Source: Bacteroidota bacterium
GTDB taxonomy: Bacteria > Bacteroidota > Bacteroidia > Chitinophagales > Chitinophagaceae
Reading direction: 5' to 3'
DNA: 64,000 nt
Assembly: GCA_018267705.1 (NCBI GenBank)
Contig: JAFDXX010000004.1
Location: 310,001 to 374,000, forward strand
The notes under the pieces were generated by a model. The model had not been told where the DNA came from. It made no database searches and saw only the letters and a program-made list of their open reading frames with translations. The translations under genes were made by a program, and so were the position numbers. Positions 8,519 to 16,614 of this stretch are shown in pieces; position 1 is the stretch's first letter, and every line of letters starts with the position of its first letter.

Positions 8519-9502
8519 ATGCACAAAAAAATAATCATTATACTTTCGGTTATTGTAGCAGTACTATTCTTTGCTTGTTCAAAAGAATATAGTTATGAAA
8601 GCGGTAACGGTTTAGGCGGTTACGCAACAGGTAGTTTAAAAGATTCATTAGGGAACTGTCAAGATATTGCCGTAAACGGAACATATACAGTAGATAGTAT
8701 TATGACCGATAGCAACTATGCAATCATAAAATTAAATATTACTTCTATTGGCAAATACAAAATAAATACCGATACAGTAAATGGTTTTTGGTTTAACGAT
8801 TCTTCTTATGTATTAACATCGGGCATACAAACCATTAAAATAAAAGCACATGGAAAACCTATATTACCTATGCTTACAACATTTACTGTAAATTTTGATT
8901 CTACTACTTGTATGTTTAGTGTTCCTATAACAAGTGCCAGTGGTTTAACATCTAATTATTTTCCTACAACCGCTAATAGCAATTGGACATATATAAACTC
9001 TTCAAGCTTAGATACTGTAAGAGTTACAGCAACAAATACAACTTATTTAATTGGCAGTAGTTCTTATGTAAAATTTGTAGATTCTGATAATGATTCTGCT
9101 GGTTATAGAAATGATGGATCTGGTAATTATTATGCTTACAGGTTTTTAGATGCCAGTGCCACTGCGGCAATTGAATATATATTTTTAAAAGATAATGTTC
9201 CAATAGGTACAACTTGGGAAACTCCAGAAGCTGTTACTACTTTTTTAGGGGCAGCATCAAAAATAAAATACAAATACACTATCATAAATACCGGTACATC
9301 TTTAACAGTTAATGGTACAACATATAATAATGTAATTAAAGTAAGATTAGATTATTATTATTTTGTAAGTGGAGCTTATCAAGCAACGCCTGCTTATTCT
9401 CAGTACGATTATTATGCACAAGGTGTTGGTTTAATTAGTAGTGAAACTATTAATTTTTCTCCAACCATATATAAATCAATACAACGATATCAGGTGTATT
9501 GA
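8519..9502 (+). CDS. Lipoprotein of unknown function, 327 aa
   Basis: Family not recognised. A lipoprotein signal peptide ends at C20 (LFFAC) and is followed by SKEYSYESG. The first third is an all-beta, Ig-like segment (GSLKDSLGNCQDIAVNGTYTVDS, then repeated I-K-I patterns) containing two cysteines that could form a disulphide. The second part (from about residue 140) is Ser/Thr/Tyr-rich and begins YFPTTANSNWTYINSS, a pattern I associate with small outer-surface lipoproteins of Bacteroidota. It lies 43 bases after ldhA without a clear promoter of its own, and ends at a strong hairpin. Confidence 0.7.
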   Translation: MHKKIIIILSVIVAVLFFACSKEYSYESGNGLGGYATGSLKDSLGNCQDIAVNGTYTVDSIMTDSNYAIIKLNITSIGKYKINTDTVNGFWFNDSSYVLTSGIQTIKIKAHGKPILPMLTTFTVNFDSTTCMFSVPITSASGLTSNYFPTTANSNWTYINSSSLDTVRVTATNTTYLIGSSSYVKFVDSDNDSAGYRNDGSGNYYAYRFLDASATAAIEYIFLKDNVPIGTTWETPEAVTTFLGAASKIKYKYTIINTGTSLTVNGTTYNNVIKVRLDYYYFVSGAYQATPAYSQYDYYAQGVGLISSETINFSPTIYKSIQRYQVY

Positions 9503-9527
9503 TTTATAATGAAGAATATAATGAATG

Positions 9528-9557
9528 AACAAAGCCTCGCATTTGCGAGGCTTTGTT
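9528..9557. terminator. Bidirectional terminator between lipoprotein and iscA
   Basis: Perfect 13-pair stem AACAAAGCCTCGC / GCGAGGCTTTGTT with loop ATTT, placed between convergent genes. The U-tract is formed mostly by the end of the stem. Confidence 0.85.
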
Positions 9558-9579
9558 ATACTATAATGAAATGTAAAAA

Positions 9580-9930
9580 CTAAACGGCAAAACTTTCACC
9601 GCATCCACAACTTCGGCTGGCATTGGGGTTGCTGAAATAAAATCCTTTTCCATTTAATCCGTCACTAAAATCTAATTCGGTATTTACTAAGTATAAAAAA
9701 CTTTTTAAATCTGTAACTACTTTTAAACCATTGTGTTCAAAAACCTGATCCATTGGTTTTGTTTCGTTATCAAAATCTAATTTATAACTTAAGCCGCTAC
9801 AGCCTCCGCCAACAACTCCAACACGTAAAAAATAATCAGCATTATTGGCAATGCCTGCTTCTTCCATAAGTTTTAAAACTTTGTTTTTTGCTTTATCACT
9901 TACTAATATTCCGTTATCTGTTGCTGTCAT
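9580..9930 (-). CDS. iscA: HesB/IscA-family iron-sulfur carrier
   Basis: A-type carrier that receives Fe-S clusters from the scaffold and passes them to apoproteins. At 116 residues from the chosen ATG it matches family length. The three ligand cysteines are present: C44 in VGGGCSGLSY and C108/C110 in SRSCGCGESF at the C-terminus. A longer frame begins 16 codons earlier, but its extra residues are AT-rich intergenic sequence, so MTATDNGIL is preferred. It is the last gene of iscS-iscU-iscA. SufA and ErpA have the same motifs; the neighbours justify the isc name. Confidence 0.92.
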   Translation of the reverse strand: MTATDNGILVSDKAKNKVLKLMEEAGIANNADYFLRVGVVGGGCSGLSYKLDFDNETKPMDQVFEHNGLKVVTDLKSFLYLVNTELDFSDGLNGKGFYFSNPNASRSCGCGESFAV

Positions 9931-9999
9931 TATTATTAAATGTAGAAATTTAAATTTCAAATGCAAGTAAGCATTCAAAATTTAATATTTAAAATAATT

Positions 10000-10419
10000 T
10001 TAATGTACTCCTTTTTCTTCAAATACTAATTCTTCTAAACCGTTTTTCTTTCTATAATCGTTAATAGCTGCTTTAATTGCATCTTCTGCTAAAACTGAAC
10101 AGTGAATTTTTACAGGAGGAAGATTTAATTCTTCTACAATATCCATGTTATCAATCTTTACTGCTTCATCAACAGATTTTCCTTTTAACCATTCTGTTGC
10201 TAAAGAGGATGATGCAATGGCAGAACCGCAACCAAATGTTTTAAACTTAGCATCTTTAATAATGCCGGTTGCTTCATCTACTTCAATTTGTAAACGCATT
10301 ACATCTCCGCACTCGGGGGCACCTACTAAACCTGTGCCAACTGTTTTGCTTGCTTTATCAAGCGTACCAACGTTTTTAGGGTTGCTGTAGTGATCTATAA
10401 CTTTTTCTGAATATGCCAT
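10000..10419 (-). CDS. iscU: Fe-S cluster assembly scaffold IscU
   Basis: Scaffold on which [2Fe-2S] clusters are built from sulfur supplied by IscS. The 139-residue protein starts MAYSEKVIDHYSNPKNVG, the standard IscU N-terminus. Cluster ligands C37, C64 and C107 are present with the regulatory aspartate D39 (PECGD). The LPPVK motif that IscU offers to the chaperone HscA is kept (residues 100-104), although no hscA or hscB lies nearby. A longer reading adds 18 residues of intergenic character and is rejected. Sits 90 bases after iscS and 69 before iscA. Confidence 0.95.
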   Translation of the reverse strand: MAYSEKVIDHYSNPKNVGTLDKASKTVGTGLVGAPECGDVMRLQIEVDEATGIIKDAKFKTFGCGSAIASSSLATEWLKGKSVDEAVKIDNMDIVEELNLPPVKIHCSVLAEDAIKAAINDYRKKNGLEELVFEEKGVH

Positions 10420-10508
10420 AATTTTATATTTTATGTTTTGAATTTTGAATGAAGAGAATAATTGAAGTTTCAATTCAAAAATTTATAACTCAACATTCAA
10501 GATATATA

Positions 10509-11726
10509 TTAATGGTGTGCCCACTCAATACTGTTTAAATCAATTCCTTCTTTGTACATTTCCCAAAGCGGACTCATTTCTCTTAATTTTAAAACGGTTT
10601 CGCTAATGGCTTTAATAGTGTAATCAATTTGTTCTTCGGTTGTAAAACGACTTAATCCAAAACGCAAACTGCTGTGTGCTAAATCATCACCTAGCCCTAA
10701 TGCTTTTAATACATAACTTGGTTCTAATGATGCAGAAGTGCAGGCAGAGCCTGAGCTTAATGCAATGTTTTTATTAAAGCCCATCATTAAGCCTTCTCCT
10801 TCAACGTATTTAAAAGAAATATTGGCTACATGTGGTAAACGATGTTCTGTATTTCCGTTTACATAAGCTTCTTCTAATTGTAATAATGCATTTTCTAATT
10901 TATTGCGAAGCTGGCTAATACGTTTGGTATCTTCTTCCATTTCTAAACGGCATAGTTCGCAAGCTTTGCCAAAGCCAACAATGCCCGGAACGTTTAGAGT
11001 TCCACTACGCATACCACGTTCGTGGCCACCGCCATCCATTTGTGCAGTAACTTTTACACGAGGGTTTTTACGGCGAACATATAATGCACCAATTCCTTTT
11101 GGGCCGTACATTTTATGACCTGAGAAAGTAAGTAAATCTATTCCGTCTTTAATTACATCAACCGGAATTTTTCCTACTGCTTGTGTAGCATCTGTAAAGA
11201 AAAGAACGCCGTGTTTTTTTGCAATGGCTGAAATTTCTTTAACAGGTTGTATTACACCAATTTCGTTATTGGCATACATAATGGCTATTAAAATAGTAGT
11301 AGGTTTAATGGCTGCTTCTAGTTCTTTTAAATCAATTAAACCATCTTCTTTTACGCTTAAGTAAGTTACTTCTCCGCCGGCTTTTTCAATATGTTTGCAA
11401 GTATCTAAAACGGCTTTGTGTTCTGTAACTGCTGTAATAATATGATTGCCTTTTGAAGCGTACATTTCAAATACACCTTTAATGGCAAGATTATCTCCTT
11501 CGGTTGCACCTGAAGTAAAAATAATTTCTTTAGGATCTGCACTTATTAATTTGGCTACTTGTTCACGTGCATAATCAACAGCTTCTTCTGCTTCCCAACC
11601 AAAGGGATGGTTGCGGCTGGCTGCATTGCCAAAATGTTCGGTAAAATAAGGTATCATTGCTTCCAATACTCGGGGATCCATTGGAGTAGTGGCATTGTTA
11701 TCTAAATAGATTGGTAACTTCAACAT
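10509..11726 (-). CDS. iscS: Cysteine desulfurase IscS
   Basis: PLP enzyme converting cysteine to alanine and a persulfide for Fe-S assembly and tRNA thiolation. At 405 residues it has the full IscS/NifS class I form: N-terminal [15 protein letters not shown], cofactor histidine in [11 protein letters not shown] lysine K205 in [11 protein letters not shown], and catalytic C329 in the [14 protein letters not shown] loop, which has the long mobile form typical of IscS rather than SufS. First gene of a three-gene operon; no IscR-type repressor precedes it. A TATTTTTG -7 box lies 35-42 bases upstream of the ATG. Confidence 0.96.
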   Translation of the reverse strand: MLKLPIYLDNNATTPMDPRVLEAMIPYFTEHFGNAASRNHPFGWEAEEAVDYAREQVAKLISADPKEIIFTSGATEGDNLAIKGVFEMYASKGNHIITAVTEHKAVLDTCKHIEKAGGEVTYLSVKEDGLIDLKELEAAIKPTTILIAIMYANNEIGVIQPVKEISAIAKKHGVLFFTDATQAVGKIPVDVIKDGIDLLTFSGHKMYGPKGIGALYVRRKNPRVKVTAQMDGGGHERGMRSGTLNVPGIVGFGKACELCRLEMEEDTKRISQLRNKLENALLQLEEAYVNGNTEHRLPHVANISFKYVEGEGLMMGFNKNIALSSGSACTSASLEPSYVLKALGLGDDLAHSSLRFGLSRFTTEEQIDYTIKAISETVLKLREMSPLWEMYKEGIDLNSIEWAHH

Positions 11727-11760
11727 AATGTAGTCTGTTTAAAAGCGTTTTTATGAAAAG

Positions 11761-11768
11761 CAAAAATA
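11761..11768 (-). promoter_or_regulatory. -7 box of the isc operon
   Basis: TATTTTTG on the minus strand matches TAnnTTTG and leaves a leader of roughly 30 bases before iscS. No clear -33 TTG is seen. Confidence 0.5.
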
Positions 11769-11849
11769 CGGGAAAGAGCTTCATAAATTTGTATTTGAAA
11801 GTTATTGAAACAGGCTTTTTCCTATTATCGAAATTAAAAAATACATCTC

Positions 11850-12251
11850 ATGCTTAAAGTTGAACATATTGGTATTGCTGTTAAAGATTTTTCTCAATCT
11901 ATTTCTGTATATGAAAAACTGTTAAATACTATTTGTTATAAAAAAGAAACGGTTGAAAGTGAAAAAGTGAATACTGCTTTTTTTATGCAGGGAGAAACAA
12001 AAATTGAATTATTAGAAAGTATTGATAAAGAGGGTGTTATTGCAAAATTTATTGAGAAGAAAGGAGAGGGATTGCACCATATAGCTTTTGAAACAAATAA
12101 TATTGAAGCAGAAATGAAACGCTTAAAAGAGGAAGGTTTTGTTTTGCTGAATGATATGCCGAAACGCGGTGCCGATAATAAATTGGTTTGTTTTCTGCAT
12201 CCTAAAAATACAAATGGTGTGTTGGTTGAATTGTGCCAAACTATAGGATAG
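11850..12251 (+). CDS. mce: Methylmalonyl-CoA epimerase
   Basis: Interconverts (2R)- and (2S)-methylmalonyl-CoA in the propionyl-CoA/succinate pathway. The 133-residue product is a two-module VOC (glyoxalase-fold) protein. Metal ligands expected for the family appear at H6 (VEHIGIAV), the KIELLE strand, H76 in GEGLHHIAFE, and E127 in GVLVELCQ. The KRGADNKLVCFLHPKN stretch, close to the usual PRxGAxGxxVAFLHPK block, distinguishes epimerase from other VOC enzymes. It is transcribed divergently from the isc operon and stands alone; the mutase genes are not in this window. Confidence 0.92.
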   Translation: MLKVEHIGIAVKDFSQSISVYEKLLNTICYKKETVESEKVNTAFFMQGETKIELLESIDKEGVIAKFIEKKGEGLHHIAFETNNIEAEMKRLKEEGFVLLNDMPKRGADNKLVCFLHPKNTNGVLVELCQTIG

Positions 12252-12290
12252 TTGGTAGCTGTGTTATTGGTGTAAAAATATGTTCTATTA

Positions 12291-13130
12291 TTATAAATCT
12301 TTTTTTTCTTGTAGCTTATAGCATAACAACCAAATTAAACCTGTAAATATTAATGTGCATACTAATTGTATGGGTATGGCGGTTATTGCAGCTTCATAAG
12401 CATCTCTCATATCTTTTCCAAAACCTCCGGCAAAAGCGGGCACGGGAATTAGTTCATCGCTCATTTCAAAAGGAAGAAATTTATAAGCATGTGTTTGCAA
12501 TTTCCATTTTAAATAAGAAACTAAAATATTTTCTACAATTAAACTGTAAAATAAAAATACACCCAATGCTATAAATGCTTTTTTGATTAAATAACCTAAT
12601 AAAAATGCGATACTTAATTGGGCAAAGCTTTGTATAAAAAATAGTGGAATATATTGCAGTTGTTCTGCCCATCTGGCTAAATGTCCATCATCAAAATAAA
12701 CTCCCAAACTCACAGAAACGAATGTGTAAATAATAGTTGTAATGAGTGATATGATAACTATATCCATCATTTTTGCGGTTATAAATTGTTGTCTGCTCCA
12801 GCCATCTATAATATTTTGTCTATGCGTTTTATATGTGTATTCGTTGCTGATAAGCATAATAACCAGAATGGCAGGAATAGATATAAAAAAGGAAGAAAAA
12901 TAGGCTGTTGTATGCCATGCCTCCGGAAACTCAAAAGGGTTGCCAAACAACATTTTTGCTATTTGTGAGAGGGCTTCTTTTTTATCAGCAGTTCTTACCA
13001 GTGTATGATTGTAAATGGTTCCTATAATTAAATTAACACCGGGATAGGTTAATGCTACAATACTAAACATCCACCAAAATGCCGGATAGCGTTTTATTTT
13101 AAGCCATTCTATTTTTATTAATTGAAGCAT
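12291..13130 (-). CDS. ABC-2 type transporter permease
   Basis: Integral membrane half of an ABC exporter, 279 residues with about six hydrophobic segments: one near residues 18-38, a TAYFSSFFISIPAILVIMLI segment near 97-117, then further spans to the C-terminus. The cytoplasmic MLQLIKIEWLKIKRYPAFW start and the YKTHRQNIIDGWSRQQF loop are typical of ABC2_membrane proteins. It follows the ATPase gene by 15 bases, so the two form one operon. Substrate unknown; similar pairs move lipids, antibiotics or peptides. Confidence 0.87.
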   Translation of the reverse strand: MLQLIKIEWLKIKRYPAFWWMFSIVALTYPGVNLIIGTIYNHTLVRTADKKEALSQIAKMLFGNPFEFPEAWHTTAYFSSFFISIPAILVIMLISNEYTYKTHRQNIIDGWSRQQFITAKMMDIVIISLITTIIYTFVSVSLGVYFDDGHLARWAEQLQYIPLFFIQSFAQLSIAFLLGYLIKKAFIALGVFLFYSLIVENILVSYLKWKLQTHAYKFLPFEMSDELIPVPAFAGGFGKDMRDAYEAAITAIPIQLVCTLIFTGLIWLLCYKLQEKKDL

Positions 13131-13145
13131 AAATATTTTTTAAGG

Positions 13146-14039
13146 TTAGTTGTTGGTTAGTTCAAAAAATTTAGTTTCTAAGCTTTTCTTTTTTTGTGTA
13201 AGTAAGTTTAAGGTTACGCCATTGTTAAAACAATATTTATTAATAGCATCTAATTGTGCGGTGCCTTGCGGGTAAAATAATTGAATGGTGTGTTGCTCTT
13301 CAATCAATTTTGTAAAGCCGCTCATGGTATTTAAAATTTGTATTAATGTTTTTTTGTTTGTTGCACTTACTTCAACAATATCTTCATTGGCAAGTACTTC
13401 ATTTACATTTCCATTAACCAATAAATTTCCTTTTTTTAATATGGCTACATGTGTACAAACTTTTTCTACTTCGTCTAATAAATGGCTTGCCATAATTATA
13501 GTTTTACCTTGTTGTGCCAACTTTTTAATTAGTTCTCTTATTTCGGCAATACCAACAGGGTCTAAACCATTGGTGGGCTCATCTAACACCAATACATCGG
13601 GGTTGCCAAGTAATGCTGCTGCAATAGCTAAACGTTGTTTCATACCTAAACTATAAGTGCTGAATTTGCTGTTTTTGCGTTGTGAAAGATTGACTGTTTC
13701 TAAAACTTCATCTATATCGTTTTCATTTCCTCTGCCACTTATGGCTTGTGTAATTTTTAAATTATTTACAGCAGAAAGATAATGGTAGAAATTAGGTGTT
13801 TCAAGTAAAGAGCCAATTTTTGTTTTATAATTTTGCGGGTTATTTTCAAACCATAAAAAATTTCCGGTATTGGCTTTTAAAATATCTAAAATAATTCCGA
13901 GTGTGGTGGTTTTGCCGCTTCCATTGGGTCCTAATATTCCATAAACACAACCTTGGGGCACATTAAATGATACATTGTTTAATGCATGTATTTTTCCGTA
14001 TTGTTTGCTTAAATTATTTACTGAAAGAATTTGGTGCAT
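13146..14039 (-). CDS. ABC transporter ATP-binding protein
   Basis: ATPase of the exporter encoded immediately downstream. The 297 residues carry Walker A GPNGSGKTTT near 38-47, Q-loop around GSLLETPNFYHYL, a signature in the variant form YSLGMKQRLAIA, Walker B DVLVLDEPTNGLDPVG and the switch histidine in IIMASHLLDEVEKV. A C-terminal extension of some 80 residues (from about 215) is typical of the CcmA/bacitracin-exporter-like class. Substrate unknown. It is the first gene of a two-gene operon; the GH5 gene lies 40 bases upstream on the same strand. Confidence 0.93.
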   Translation of the reverse strand: MHQILSVNNLSKQYGKIHALNNVSFNVPQGCVYGILGPNGSGKTTTLGIILDILKANTGNFLWFENNPQNYKTKIGSLLETPNFYHYLSAVNNLKITQAISGRGNENDIDEVLETVNLSQRKNSKFSTYSLGMKQRLAIAAALLGNPDVLVLDEPTNGLDPVGIAEIRELIKKLAQQGKTIIMASHLLDEVEKVCTHVAILKKGNLLVNGNVNEVLANEDIVEVSATNKKTLIQILNTMSGFTKLIEEQHTIQLFYPQGTAQLDAINKYCFNNGVTLNLLTQKKKSLETKFFELTNN

Positions 14040-14079
14040 AATTAATATTTATATTGTGTAGCATTGAAGTTAGGTATTG

Positions 14080-15180
14080 TTAATTTTTTCTAATCCATTT
14101 TTTTATAACTCTAATGGGTTTGCCGTTGCTTTTGCTTACAGAAAAAGTTTCATCATAATCCCAAATCATTGTGGGTATATCATTTTGGTGCATTACGGTT
14201 GTTACATCTTGTAAATAATTATTGCGATACTTTTGTTTTACGGTATTTATAACACCTGTTTCAGTACATATTAAAGGCATATTATTGTTATTGCACCATT
14301 GTTTTGTTGCACTTATTTTTTCATTTATATATTCAATTGTTGCTTCGTGATAGTATTTTTTATAATTATCTTCTACTACTGTGCCTTTTGCTTTATTGGG
14401 CATGGCAGGCATTTTATTGGCATTGTATGGATAAGGAAGTTTTTGAATAAAAGTTTTATCTGCACTCCAATCTGCTCCTTGATGTGTGAATATGTACGGC
14501 TCGTAGAAATGAAAAGTGTATAAAATTTTATCATCGGGTAGGCGATATAATTCTTTCAATTCATCAATATTATTATAGTTAGTTCCTCCTACAATATAAA
14601 TTCTGTTCTGATCTTCGTAACGTATGTATTGTACAAGTTTGGTTGCAATATCTTTCCATTTATAAGGTTCTAAAGTAGGTTCATTATAAATTTCAAAAAA
14701 CAATTTATCGTAACCTTGATTTCTGAATTGATTTTGTACTTGTTTCCAAATCCATGCTACTCTGTCAAATTCTGTATAAGCGTTATCGGGGTTTAACTTA
14801 CCATAATGATAGGTTATAATTAAATTTAATTTAAGATTTTGACAAGTGATAAAAATGCTTTGTAGTTTTTGTAAAATTTCTGTTGTAAGGTTTGATGATT
14901 GTGGTTGCATAAACATATCAAACGCAATAGGCAAACGAACTGTAGCGTAATGTGCTTTAGCAATTTTTTGTAATTTTTCGGTTAGGTTTGTATTTAATAA
15001 TTGCTCAGGGGTTGCCCAAGTATGTTCAAACCAAGATAGGTTTATACCTGCACCCAAACTTCTTCTAATTGTTTCAATATTTTTTTCCTTTTTTAGTTTT
15101 GCACTATATGTGGATAGTGAAAACATACAAATAGAAGTTATTAAGACTATTCGTTTTATTATTGTATAAATCATGTACAT
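14080..15180 (-). CDS. Secreted GH5 endoglucanase (cellulase family)
   Basis: Retaining beta-glycanase of family 5, probably cutting beta-1,4-glucan in the periplasm or outside. A hydrophobic export segment covers about residues 5-26. The TIM-barrel signature is complete: RLPIAFDMF, HYGKLN, the acid/base E167 in FFEIYNEPTLEPY, FHFYEPYIFTHQG, and the nucleophile E307 in PLICTETGV. A GTG four codons earlier is possible, but ATG 15180 is more natural. It is divergent from the polysaccharide operon, with under 50 bases between start codons, so the promoters must overlap. By analogy with BcsZ, which trims nascent cellulose, it may belong to that system. Confidence 0.88.
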   Translation of the reverse strand: MYMIYTIIKRIVLITSICMFSLSTYSAKLKKEKNIETIRRSLGAGINLSWFEHTWATPEQLLNTNLTEKLQKIAKAHYATVRLPIAFDMFMQPQSSNLTTEILQKLQSIFITCQNLKLNLIITYHYGKLNPDNAYTEFDRVAWIWKQVQNQFRNQGYDKLFFEIYNEPTLEPYKWKDIATKLVQYIRYEDQNRIYIVGGTNYNNIDELKELYRLPDDKILYTFHFYEPYIFTHQGADWSADKTFIQKLPYPYNANKMPAMPNKAKGTVVEDNYKKYYHEATIEYINEKISATKQWCNNNNMPLICTETGVINTVKQKYRNNYLQDVTTVMHQNDIPTMIWDYDETFSVSKSNGKPIRVIKKWIRKN

Positions 15181-15226
15181 AGTTATTTTCACGTAATATT
15201 GAACTTAGCCATACCGTACCTAAATT

Positions 15227-16603
15227 ATGCTAATTAACAACAAGTTTTCTTATGTAAATATAGATAAGGAAACATTTGCAGAAGACCTAAATAAAAAAGG
15301 AGCCTACTACGCAAATGTTGTTACGTGGACTATTCTCTTTTCTTTACCATTGTTTTGGTTATTAGATTATTTGTTTTTACAAGATAATTGGACAAAACTA
15401 TTTGTAGCCAGATTGCTTGTTACAATAGTTACTTATGCAATTTATATTTTTAGTAAAAGAATTGGTTGGTCTTCTACAAAAACTGTAGTTGTATTTATTA
15501 CGCTTCATGTAATTGTACATTCATTTGTTTGCGGCGTGGTATCATTAAGTAGTATAATGCCATATTTTTTAGTGTTTTCGGTATTTATGTTATTAATTAA
15601 TGTTACATTGTTTTGGCCTGTTCGGTATCCTATTTTTCTATGCTTACTTTCTTACTTTATTATTATTTTATTATTTGCAGGAAAAGATAGAATAGATAAA
15701 TACGAGTTGTTAGTTAATCATGGCGGAGCAGTATATTTTATTTTATCGGCATTTTCATGTTTGGTTGCTTATAACCGATATGTAGTTTTAAAAAGAGATA
15801 TTGCCCGAAATATATTAATAGATGAAGCCAATAATAAACTACTACTTCAAAACGAAAAAATCAGCGATCAAAAATATGTTATTGAAGATGCCAACCGAAA
15901 ACTTAAAACTTTAAACGATTATAGGCACAATACCATGAATATTTTGCTGAACGATTTTAAAAATTTTACCGGCTCTATTGAAATGTCTCTCGGTTTATTG
16001 CATAATAATTCTGAAAACATAACAGCAGAACAAAAAGAAATATTAAACTATATACAAACCGGAAATGAAAAATTAAGATACCTTTCTGAAAAATTAGCAA
16101 ATAGTGCCGATAGAGACGAAGCTAAAGTAGATTTTAATTACGAACGTTTTGATGTTGGCCCCGTTGTAGAAAAAGCAGTAATGGATATTGCTGCCGATGC
16201 TGCACAAATGAAACAAATTAATTTGCAATTACATTTAGCACCAATGGCAATAATGGTTTATTTAGATAAATTATTTTTTACACAAGTATTGTTTAAGTTA
16301 TTAAACAATGCTACACGCCACGCACAAAGCGGATCAATAATTACCATACATACCAATCATACAAATGATAAGTGCATTATTGAAGTAATTAATGTTGGAA
16401 AATTGATTGGTAAAGAAAAAATGGACGAATTATTTAACAAACTACAACCCTACAAACCACTTAGCAATGCTGTTGCTAATGATGATGATATGGGGCTTGC
16501 AGTAGCCAAAAAACTAACCGAAACTATGGGAGGAATTTTTACCTATAACAGTAACACAACAACAGGTAATTACTACCGCATAGAATTTAATAGTACCCAT
16601 TAA
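15227..16603 (+). CDS. Membrane sensor-kinase-like protein with degenerate active site
   Basis: First gene of the polysaccharide operon, 458 residues. Residues 30-185 hold about six membrane spans (no periplasmic sensor domain); residues 190-230 are a coiled coil; 231-290 align with a DHp domain and 340-455 with HATPase_c. In the H-box, where kinases have a form like AHDLKNP, this protein has LNDFKNF with N242 at the phosphoacceptor position. H234 lies eight residues earlier and is out of register. The N-box (LLNNATRH, 358-365) is intact, but G1 reads NVGKLIG (389-395) and lacks both the aspartate and second glycine; G2 retains only MGL. It probably signals without autophosphorylation, or is regulatory only. 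BcsB follows by 11 bases. Confidence 0.82.
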   Translation: MLINNKFSYVNIDKETFAEDLNKKGAYYANVVTWTILFSLPLFWLLDYLFLQDNWTKLFVARLLVTIVTYAIYIFSKRIGWSSTKTVVVFITLHVIVHSFVCGVVSLSSIMPYFLVFSVFMLLINVTLFWPVRYPIFLCLLSYFIIILLFAGKDRIDKYELLVNHGGAVYFILSAFSCLVAYNRYVVLKRDIARNILIDEANNKLLLQNEKISDQKYVIEDANRKLKTLNDYRHNTMNILLNDFKNFTGSIEMSLGLLHNNSENITAEQKEILNYIQTGNEKLRYLSEKLANSADRDEAKVDFNYERFDVGPVVEKAVMDIAADAAQMKQINLQLHLAPMAIMVYLDKLFFTQVLFKLLNNATRHAQSGSIITIHTNHTNDKCIIEVINVGKLIGKEKMDELFNKLQPYKPLSNAVANDDDMGLAVAKKLTETMGGIFTYNSNTTTGNYYRIEFNSTH

Positions 16604-16614
16604 ATTGAATATTT

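Noticed and set aside
15227..16603. H234 as phosphoacceptor of the kinase-like protein
   Set aside because: It is out of register: the LNDFKNF segment aligns with the H-box, placing N242 at the active site. Kept as a caveat.
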